A stretch of DNA of 64,000 bases from Helicobacter labetoulli. Lineage in GTDB: Bacteria > Campylobacterota > Campylobacteria > Campylobacterales > Helicobacteraceae. Positions 8,679-18,444 of this stretch are shown piece by piece. The first letter of the stretch is position 1; each line of letters opens with the position of its first letter. The stretch is taken from assembly GCF_003670275.1 (NCBI RefSeq), contig NZ_QXJF01000003.1, positions 62,001 to 126,000 of the forward strand, given 5' to 3'. The position numbers and the translations under genes are program-made. Under the pieces are notes generated by a model, which saw only the letters and a list, made by a program, of their open reading frames with translations, did no database searches and was not told the origin of the DNA.

Positions 8679-9138
8679 ATTTATAAAGCCTACACTAGCT
8701 GACATTAAAGAAATGCGTGAAGTTGTAAGCCAAGAGGTAAAAAATGGTGTGATTCTGGAAAGAAGCGAAGATGAAATGGCAAACACAATCCGCTCCTACA
8801 TCGTAGCAAAAGATAAGCAAAGTGGGGAGATTGCGGGATTTTGTGCGTTATATGTATATTCAGTGAGTTTGGCTGAAGTGCGGTCTTTGGTGGTTAAAGA
8901 TTCTTTTCGTGGCTTTGGGCTTGGGAGTGAGCTAGTAACAAGAGCGTTGCAAGAGGGAAAAGAACTTGGGATTCAAGAAGTGCTTGTTTTGACATATAAA
9001 GCGAAGTTGTTCCAAAAGCTAGGTTTTGCTATAATAGAAAAATCACTTTTACCAAATCACAAAATATGGGCGGATTGTATCAAATGCAAACATTTTCCAA
9101 TATGCGACGAAGTGGCTCTTATAAACAAACTCTCTTAG
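8668..9138 (+). CDS. GNAT-family N-acetyltransferase (short ArgA-like) with C-terminal cysteine cluster
   Basis: The 156 residues fold as a GNAT enzyme: a strand at IAGFCALYVYS, then AEVRSLVVKDSFRGFGLGSELV with the acetyl-CoA pyrophosphate loop, and VLTYKAKLFQKLGF. The pattern resembles the stand-alone GNAT domains used as N-acetylglutamate synthases in some bacteria, so a role in arginine synthesis is possible but unproven; no other arg gene is nearby. The C-terminus carries CIKCKHFPIC, a possible metal-binding cluster. The 3' end overlaps the next gene. I do not recall it between engB and the membrane protein in H. pylori. Confidence 0.75.
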   Translation: MEFEFIKPTLADIKEMREVVSQEVKNGVILERSEDEMANTIRSYIVAKDKQSGEIAGFCALYVYSVSLAEVRSLVVKDSFRGFGLGSELVTRALQEGKELGIQEVLVLTYKAKLFQKLGFAIIEKSLLPNHKIWADCIKCKHFPICDEVALINKLS

Positions 9139-9550
9139 GCGTTGCTCTTTTTATTGGGCTATATGCTTATGAGAGCCTAGCAAGTATGACAATATGGCTT
9201 CCACCGCTTATTGGCGTGTGTTTGGGGCTATTTATGAAATTTGATAAAGAGGATAGATTCTATTCTTTTATGGCATTACTCTTTGGTGTAGCTCTTATAG
9301 AATCTGAAAACAATCTACCTATGGGTATGCTTTTAGGACTATTTGTATTCCTTGCGCTTTTGGTTGTCCCAAGTATTCAAACATTTCTTAATACACCAAA
9401 ATTTGCCAAAGCAAGCTATGTTGCTCTAGCTTATTTGGGATTATATATCGTGGCTATGATTCTTGATATAGCCACAGGGAGCAGCATTACACCACCTTTT
9501 TTTATTATGCTGTATTATGTAGCGATTGAAATTGTAATAGTGATGTTTCT

Positions 9551-9554
<4 letters not shown>
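9102..9554 (+). CDS. Small integral membrane protein upstream of pbp2
   Basis: About 150 residues with roughly five hydrophobic helices starting at LLGVALFIGLYAYE and ending with VAIEIVIVMFL. In-frame ATGs occur at 9066, 9084 and 9102. I prefer 9102 because it gives a basic MRRSGSYK leader and the smallest overlap (37 bases) with the preceding gene. The last bases overlap the mrdA start (ATGATGA region). A membrane protein of unknown function sits at the same place between engB and pbp2 in H. pylori. An MreD-like role is tempting from size and position, but I see no decisive motif. Confidence 0.6.
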
Positions 9555-12362
<2,808 letters not shown>

Positions 12363-12436
12363 TAAAATTTTAAGCAATTTATTAGAAAATACAAAATACA
12401 ATTTCGTGTTTTTAAATTCTCATTAAAGGAGTCAAA

Positions 12437-12928
12437 ATGATTAAGACAGAAATTGTAAAAATGCTCAATGAGCAAATCGCAAAAGAAATGTATGCGGCAA
12501 ACTTGTATTTAAGTATGAGTTCTTGGTGCTATGAAAACAGCTTTGATGGTGCGGGGCTATTCCTTTTCCAACACGCTGATGAAGAAAGCGGACACGCCAA
12601 AAGACTTATCACTTATTTAAATGAAACAGATTCTAAAGTGAGTATTGCTCAAATCACCGCTCCTGAATCTAGCTTTAGCGGATTGCTTGATGTGTTTGAA
12701 AAAACTTACGCACACGAGCAAAAAATTACGCAGTCCATTAATGAGCTTGTGGATTTTACTTTGCAAAGCAAGGACTATGCGACTTTCAACTTCTTGCAAT
12801 GGTATGTGAGCGAGCAGCACGAGGAAGAAGCACTCTTTAGAGGTATTGTTGATAAGATTAAGCTCATTGGTTCAAATGGCGATGGTCCTTACCTTGCAGA
12901 TAGATTTATCAAAGAACTCTCAAAATAA
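12437..12928 (+). CDS. ftnA: Non-heme ferritin
   Basis: A 163-residue four-helix bundle that oxidises Fe(II) and stores iron in a 24-mer. Ferroxidase-centre residues are visible in NEQIAKEMYAANLYLSM (Glu), the HADEESGHAKRL region (Glu and His), TYAHEQ (Glu) and the late SEQHEEE (Gln and Glu). It has its own leader: a TACAAT -10-like box at 12397-12402 and an AAAGGAG ribosome-binding site precede the ATG. Iron control by Fur is expected from other Helicobacter, but I see no clear Fur box here. Confidence 0.95.
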   Translation: MIKTEIVKMLNEQIAKEMYAANLYLSMSSWCYENSFDGAGLFLFQHADEESGHAKRLITYLNETDSKVSIAQITAPESSFSGLLDVFEKTYAHEQKITQSINELVDFTLQSKDYATFNFLQWYVSEQHEEEALFRGIVDKIKLIGSNGDGPYLADRFIKELSK

Positions 12929-12980
12929 CTAAAAAATAAGCTCTCTTGTGCTAGATTCTCTAGCACACAAAGGAGAGTGA

Positions 12981-14216
12981 ATGCAACATATTTTCCACAA
13001 CAAAAATATTCTTATTCTTATAAGTGGCTCAATCGCCGTGTATAAAATGCTTGAGTGTATCTCACAGCTTAAAAAATACAATGCTAATATCAAGGTTGTA
13101 ATGAGTGAAGAATCTTGCAAATTTGTTACGCCTTTAAGCTTTGAAGCAATGAGCGGGAATCTTGTCTTAACCGAACATAATCAATCGTGGTATAATCAAT
13201 CAAGTGCTACAAATGGAGCAAATCACATTACTTATGCAAAATGGGCGGATATTGTCCTTGTAGCACCTGCGAGTGCAAATACCATTGCTAAAATCGCTTG
13301 TGGTATAGCGGATAATGTCTTACTCACAACACTTTTAGCCACAAGTGCCAAAAAATTTATTGCTCCTGCGATGAATACGACTATGCTTTGCTCTCCACAA
13401 ACCCAACGCAACATTACAACACTTAAAAATCTTGGCTTTGAGTGTATAGAATCTCACTCAAGCCTCTTAGCGTGTGGGGAAGTGGGAGATGGGGCATTAG
13501 CGGAGATTGATGAGATTATTTTTAGGTTAGCTCGTGGGCTACATACAAATGTATTTTGGCAGGATAGGGAGGTTGTCATTACAGGTGGTGGATCAAAAGA
13601 GAGTATTGATGAAGTGCGATTTATCTCAAATCATAGCAGTGGCAAACAAGCAAGTGCATTAGCTATTGCACTCTATACGCTTGGGGCAAAGGTGAGTTTG
13701 CTTTCAAGCGTTTTTCCTACCACTTTGCCAAAGCATATTACACAGATTAAAGCACAAAGTGTTACAGATTTTAACCATAAGATTCACGAGCTGATACACA
13801 ATGCAGAATCCAAACCCTTTGTTTTTATGACTGCAGCCTTGGCAGATTATGCGCCAAAGCCACAAAAAAATAAACTTAAAAAAGAGCAGGTGGGCGATAT
13901 ACTCACATTGCAATGTTTCAAAACACAAGATGTTCTTGCCTCAATTCCACCAGAATCTGCATATAAAATAGGCTTTAAAGCAGAAATTGATGAGAGCAAT
14001 GCCAAGCATTACGCAAAAGCTATGCTAGATTCTAAACAATGCGATATGGTGTGCCTTAATGTCATAGGCACACACAACCCTTTTGGTGCAGATAACAACA
14101 CGATAAACATTTTTACACACGATTTTACTCAAAGTCTCAATGGTTCAAAACTTGAAGTCGCCTTTGGCATAGCTAAAGCTTGTGAAAGTCTCAAAATACC
14201 GCCAAAGATGAGCTAA
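12981..14216 (+). CDS. coaBC: Bifunctional phosphopantothenoylcysteine decarboxylase/synthetase
   Basis: CoaBC joins 4'-phosphopantothenate to cysteine and decarboxylates the product to phosphopantetheine for CoA synthesis. The 411 residues hold an N-terminal flavoprotein domain (about 1-185), with the SGSIAVYK flavin motif, the PAMNTTM substrate motif and the essential cysteine in LACGEVGDG. The C-terminal synthetase domain (about 190-405) has ITGGGSKE and DEVRFISNHSSGK. In place of the frequent AAVAD motif it shows TAALADY. The stop overlaps the following gene (TAATG). Confidence 0.94.
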   Translation: MQHIFHNKNILILISGSIAVYKMLECISQLKKYNANIKVVMSEESCKFVTPLSFEAMSGNLVLTEHNQSWYNQSSATNGANHITYAKWADIVLVAPASANTIAKIACGIADNVLLTTLLATSAKKFIAPAMNTTMLCSPQTQRNITTLKNLGFECIESHSSLLACGEVGDGALAEIDEIIFRLARGLHTNVFWQDREVVITGGGSKESIDEVRFISNHSSGKQASALAIALYTLGAKVSLLSSVFPTTLPKHITQIKAQSVTDFNHKIHELIHNAESKPFVFMTAALADYAPKPQKNKLKKEQVGDILTLQCFKTQDVLASIPPESAYKIGFKAEIDESNAKHYAKAMLDSKQCDMVCLNVIGTHNPFGADNNTINIFTHDFTQSLNGSKLEVAFGIAKACESLKIPPKMS

Positions 14217-14941
14217 TGATACAAAAAATTGCCAATCTCACAAAAGCCCTAAAAGCCTCTAGCCCCACGACATACAATGCTACCTTGCCTATGCTGATTA
14301 AAGTTTTAGCTCAAACAAAAGGAGATACCTATCTCTTGCAGGTAGGATCTAAGCAGATTCAAAGTAAAAGCCATAAAGAGCTTGTTATCGGGCAGAAGTA
14401 TTGGGGTGAAATGGGCAAAAGCTCTCTAGGGCATATCACTTTAAAGAATCTTATTTTGCAGCCTCATATTTTAGAATCTTTTAGCAAAGCTCCCTTGCAG
14501 TTTAGTTTGCAGGATTTACAGGAATTAGGGGAGCAAAAGGATATATTTGAAGGATTTAAAGACTTTTTAAGTCAAAAATTAGCTACTTCTCAAAGCAAGG
14601 AAGAGTTTTTATTTTTAAGTAATCTCCTGCTTGGGCTAAAAAGTGGGGTATTAAATCTTACTATCACTGAAAAGAATGAGATTTTACAAATGAAAAGATT
14701 AGGGGCAAATACGATGCGTTTTAGTGCGATAATGCCTTCCCTTGGGATTATTGAAGGTGAGATTAGCATTACAAAAGGTGGTAATGCCTTAAGCCTTAAA
14801 GTGATGTATGAAAGCACAAAGGCTTTGCTGGAAAAAAATCTTTCACTCCTTAAAGGCTTTAAGTTAAGTAAAATCACGCTAGATTCTAGCCTTAAGCCTT
14901 TGTATGAGTTTAAGGAAAGTTTGCTTGATGTGCGAGGCTAA
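14216..14941 (+). CDS. Unknown protein with FliK-like C-terminal pattern
   Basis: The 241-residue cytoplasmic protein has no signal peptide. I do not recognise it confidently. The C-terminal 75 residues read like the hook-length-control domain of FliK (Flg_hook): a strand ending in LGIIEGEIS, then ALSLKVMYES, a helix TKALLEKNLSLLKGF and KLSKITLDS. The N-terminal part has a small strand-rich segment (DTYLLQVGSKQI, GQKYWGEM). It is translationally coupled to coaBC. A homologue of unknown function is, from memory, also downstream of coaBC in H. pylori. The FliK link is inference from pattern only. Confidence 0.5.
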   Translation: MIQKIANLTKALKASSPTTYNATLPMLIKVLAQTKGDTYLLQVGSKQIQSKSHKELVIGQKYWGEMGKSSLGHITLKNLILQPHILESFSKAPLQFSLQDLQELGEQKDIFEGFKDFLSQKLATSQSKEEFLFLSNLLLGLKSGVLNLTITEKNEILQMKRLGANTMRFSAIMPSLGIIEGEISITKGGNALSLKVMYESTKALLEKNLSLLKGFKLSKITLDSSLKPLYEFKESLLDVRG

Positions 14942-14961
14942 AACAACCAAAAGGAGTGTAA

Positions 14962-17900
14962 ATGACAATGCGATATAGAGACTTTGAAGGCTTTATAGCA
15001 GAGGCAAAAGAGCATTTTAAGGATAGAATCTATACAGATTATCTCCGCCGATTTGCTTATGGGATTGATGCCTCTTGCTATGCGTATGTGCCGCGCGTAG
15101 TGATTAGAGCGGTAAATGAGAGTGAGATCATCACGCTTTTTGCATTAAGTCAAAAGCACAATACCCCGCTTACCTTTAGAGCCGCAGGGACGAGTTTAAG
15201 CGGACAGGCGTGTAGTGATTCTGTGCTTGTCTTAGCCAATGCGTTTTGGCAGGATATTGAGATTATAGGCAATGCGGAGAGCATAAAATGTAGCTGTGGG
15301 GTGATTGGCGTAGAAGCAAATGAAGCCCTGAAACCTTATGGCAAAAAGATAGGACCAGATCCAGCGACTATTAATAACGCAATGATTGGTGGAATCTTTT
15401 CAAACAACTCTAGCGGTATGTGTTGTGGGGTGAAGCAAAATAGCTACAACACCATAAAATCCGCACGATTTATCCTGCATAATGGCACGATCCTTGATAC
15501 AAGTAAGAATGCCAAGCCTAGTGAAAACATAGAATCCTTTTTACAAAAGCATAAAGATAAGGCAGATGCACTTCTAGCATTGCGTGAAGAGATTCTGAAA
15601 GACACAGAGCTTTGCAAACTCATTAAGCGAAAGTTTGCTATCAAAAATACAACCGGTTATAGTATCAATGCCCTGCTAGATTTTGATGAAATTAAAGACA
15701 TCATTAATCATCTTTTTATCGGTGCGGAGGGGACTTTGGGCTTTGTCTCTCAAGTAGAGTATGAATGCGTGGAAGATTATGCTTACAAAGCGTGTGCGTT
15801 GCTTTTTTATGAAAATTTAGCTCTTGGGGCAAAGGCAGTGGAGATTCTAGCAAGGAATGAAAGCCTTGTGAGTGCAGCGGAGATTATGGACTATGCGTGT
15901 TTGGATTCTGCTAAAAGTTTAGAAAACGCCCCTAGTGAGCTAGAGAAAATACAAAATGGGGCTTGTGCGATTTTGGTGCAATTAGAATCTAGCACACAAA
16001 AAGAGCTAGATTCTAAAATCGCTCATATAAGCCACGAGCTAGAATCTGTGCCAAGCCTTTTTGGCGTGCATTTTAGCAGTGATGAAAAAACTATGGCATC
16101 TTGGTGGAAAATCCGCAAAGCCCTTTTGCCCTTAGCGGCTGGGACTCGCCCAAGTGGGAGTATCGTCATCACTGAAGATATTTGCTTCCCTATCCACACT
16201 TTCGCACAAGGCATAGATTCTATTATCAAGCTTTTTGAAAAGTTTCATTTTCAAGGCATTATCTTTGGACACGCATTGAGTGGGAATGTGCATTTTATCA
16301 TCACGCCAAATCTCAATGATGAAAAGGAGAGTCAAGCATTTGGGGCGTTTATGGAAGCGATGGTAGATTCTGTCATTGCCTTGCAGGGTAGCACAAAGGC
16401 AGAGCACGGCACAGGGCGAATGATAGCGCCATTTGTAGAAAAAGAGTGGGGAGCTAAAGCGTATAGTATAAATCGCAGGATAAAAGAGATTTTTGACCCA
16501 AACTCTCTTATAAACCCCGATGTTATCATCAGCGATAATCCCCAAATCCACACGCAAAATCTCAAGCAAAGCAGCGAAGTAGAAGACTTTATCAATCAAT
16601 GTATGGAATGTGGATTTTGCGAAAAGGTTTGCCCTAGCAGAGAGCTAACTTTGACACCAAGACAGAGAATAGCCGTGCGAAAAGAAATCGCAAGGCTAGA
16701 GGCTTTGCTTAGTGGGGCGGATTCTATGGTTTCTAAAAGCGTTATAGAATCTAGTGCGGAGACACGAGGCGAAGCAATCGCTGATTTAAGAGCCAAGCCA
16801 CAAAAATCAATCACTACAAATGCGGAAGGATTTTGCGATGATTTTGGGAGTTTTCAAGGTGGAGGCGAAGGGAGTTTGCTAAAGGCAAATGACCGAGCCG
16901 ACACCGCAGAATCTGCCAAAAACACGCAAAAGCCAACGCATATAAAAGCAATACTAAAAGAGTTAAAACAGGGCTATCAATACTTTGGCATCGACACCTG
17001 TGCCACCTGCTCTATGTGCTCCCTCTCCTGTCCGCTAGAAATTGATAGTGCTAAAATCGCACAAAAGCTAAGCCCTAGCACAAAGGGTGCAGTCTCTTTC
17101 TTCATAGCAACTCAAAGTGCCAAGCACTTTAGCCCCACACTTAGCCTTGCTAAAGGGGGCTTACATATCGCAAACTTTGGCTTTACAATCTTTGGCAAAA
17201 ACACGCTAAATACCCTAAGCAAAAAGATGAGATTTTTACCCTATATCCCACGCTCACTACCTAGGGCAAATGCCTACAAGCTAGAATCTAAACTAGATTC
17301 TACAAGCGATACACAATCTAGCCAAATATCTGTCATATATTTTAGCACCTGTATCAATCGTTCCTTTGCTCCACAATCACATCTGCAAGATACAAGAGCT
17401 TTGCAAGAAGTCTTTGAATCTTTATGTAAAAAGGCTAGTGTAAGCGTGGAATATCCGCATAATCTCAAGAATCTTTGCTGCGGCAAGGCGTATAAAGACT
17501 ATCCGCAAAGTGCGGAGCTTAAACGCAAAGAAGTGTATAGGGCATTAGATTCTAGTGTGGAAAAGCTACGGAGCAAGGGTGCAAAGCAAATCCATATCGT
17601 GTGCGATCATAGCGCGTGTAGCTATGAGCTAAAAAGCGGATTACAAGAGCTAGATTCTACTCTCACTATTTTAGATATGCCCGAATTTATAGAATCCACT
17701 CTTTTGCCAAGGCTTACTATCACGCCTTTAGATGAGGATATTGCGCTTTATGCGATGTGTGCGACAAGAAAAGGCAAATGGGACAAATCCCTAGAATCCA
17801 TTGCCAAAACTTGCACAAATGGCGAAGTCATTATGCATTCTAAAACACAATGCTGTGGCTTTGCAGGGAATAAGGGCTTTATCTGCAGTGAGCTTAATGC

Positions 17901-18351
17901 TTCAGCATTGCGGGAGTTAAGTGAGTTTTACGCAAACAAACAAAAAAGGGATTCTAGAGGGGATTCAGCTTGCGGGCTAGAATCGCGGATTGCTTCATCT
18001 CGCGGCGTTGATAGACCTCTAGTCTTATCTGCCTTGCGAGATTCGCAAAACAAGGAATACCGCTCGGCGTTAGCCGATGTTTCTTTAGAAAACCACGATT
18101 CTAGCTCCACAATCTTAGAATCCCAAATGGAAAGTGAAAAAATAGATTCTAACTTAGAATCTAAAAAACGATCCGCCACGCAAAACATTGCTCCAAACCA
18201 CGCACAAGGACAAAGGGGTAAAAAACAAAAACTACGACTTGGCTTTTCAAGCTCTAGCACTTGTGAGATAGGACTAAATGACAAGACACATATTATTTGG
18301 CAAAATCTACTCTATCTTGTGGATTCTGTGAGTGCAAGCAAAAATATGTAA
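14962..18351 (+). CDS. FAD/4Fe-4S D-lactate dehydrogenase (Dld/GlcD-GlpC fusion type) with two in-frame insertions
   Basis: The 1129-residue enzyme oxidises D-lactate (or a similar 2-hydroxyacid) and passes electrons to quinone. In order: FAD-binding type 4 domain (about 40-190, AAGTSLSGQA and NNSSGMCCG), FAD-oxidase C domain (about 270-510, HALSGNVHF), two 4Fe-4S motifs near 547 (CMECGFCEKVCP) and 680 (CATCSMCSLSCP), and two CCG motifs near 840 and 964. Relatives are shorter (about 950 residues in H. pylori by memory). The excess lies in residues about 583-660 and about 990-1090, which interrupt conserved blocks and are rich in AGATTCT-derived codons. All catalytic blocks resume in frame. 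AAGGAG at 14951-14956 fixes the ATG. Confidence 0.88.
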   Translation: MTMRYRDFEGFIAEAKEHFKDRIYTDYLRRFAYGIDASCYAYVPRVVIRAVNESEIITLFALSQKHNTPLTFRAAGTSLSGQACSDSVLVLANAFWQDIEIIGNAESIKCSCGVIGVEANEALKPYGKKIGPDPATINNAMIGGIFSNNSSGMCCGVKQNSYNTIKSARFILHNGTILDTSKNAKPSENIESFLQKHKDKADALLALREEILKDTELCKLIKRKFAIKNTTGYSINALLDFDEIKDIINHLFIGAEGTLGFVSQVEYECVEDYAYKACALLFYENLALGAKAVEILARNESLVSAAEIMDYACLDSAKSLENAPSELEKIQNGACAILVQLESSTQKELDSKIAHISHELESVPSLFGVHFSSDEKTMASWWKIRKALLPLAAGTRPSGSIVITEDICFPIHTFAQGIDSIIKLFEKFHFQGIIFGHALSGNVHFIITPNLNDEKESQAFGAFMEAMVDSVIALQGSTKAEHGTGRMIAPFVEKEWGAKAYSINRRIKEIFDPNSLINPDVIISDNPQIHTQNLKQSSEVEDFINQCMECGFCEKVCPSRELTLTPRQRIAVRKEIARLEALLSGADSMVSKSVIESSAETRGEAIADLRAKPQKSITTNAEGFCDDFGSFQGGGEGSLLKANDRADTAESAKNTQKPTHIKAILKELKQGYQYFGIDTCATCSMCSLSCPLEIDSAKIAQKLSPSTKGAVSFFIATQSAKHFSPTLSLAKGGLHIANFGFTIFGKNTLNTLSKKMRFLPYIPRSLPRANAYKLESKLDSTSDTQSSQISVIYFSTCINRSFAPQSHLQDTRALQEVFESLCKKASVSVEYPHNLKNLCCGKAYKDYPQSAELKRKEVYRALDSSVEKLRSKGAKQIHIVCDHSACSYELKSGLQELDSTLTILDMPEFIESTLLPRLTITPLDEDIALYAMCATRKGKWDKSLESIAKTCTNGEVIMHSKTQCCGFAGNKGFICSELNASALRELSEFYANKQKRDSRGDSACGLESRIASSRGVDRPLVLSALRDSQNKEYRSALADVSLENHDSSSTILESQMESEKIDSNLESKKRSATQNIAPNHAQGQRGKKQKLRLGFSSSSTCEIGLNDKTHIIWQNLLYLVDSVSASKNM
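16740..16920 (+). repeat. In-frame dispersed repeat inside the D-lactate dehydrogenase gene (insertion 1)
   Basis: This segment lies between the two 4Fe-4S motifs of the dehydrogenase, where relatives have only a short linker. Bases 16821-16897 match, without gaps over 77 bases and with 14 mismatches by hand count, the complement of 32273-32349. The shared reading frame gives GEGSLLKANDR here and GEWSLLNANDR there. The insertion keeps the host gene open. Confidence 0.7.
17935..18232 (+). repeat. Second large in-frame insertion in the D-lactate dehydrogenase gene
   Basis: About 100 residues of hydrophilic, Ser/Glu/Lys-rich sequence separate the helix ending in SEFYANKQK from the conserved GFSSSSTCEIGL block, which are adjacent in relatives. 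The DNA contains several AGATTCT/AGAATCT copies. Bases 18057-18088 resemble the complement of 32333-32365 more weakly: ATACCG at one end and GAnGTnTnTTTAG at the other. A GGATTGCTTCATCTCGC stretch near 17990 is roughly the complement of the GAGGCGAAGCAATC stretch in insertion 1. Confidence 0.5.
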
Positions 18352-18444
18352 GCAAGGCAAAAGGCTTTAACTTAAGCTCTGCCTTTAATGATAGACATTT
18401 TGCTATTTGCTTAAAGCTTGATACATATTTTATATACAAAGCGG

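Noticed and set aside
16132-16599. Minus-strand open frame opposite the D-lactate dehydrogenase gene
   Set aside because: It is antisense to the conserved FAD-oxidase domain and has no ribosome-binding site.
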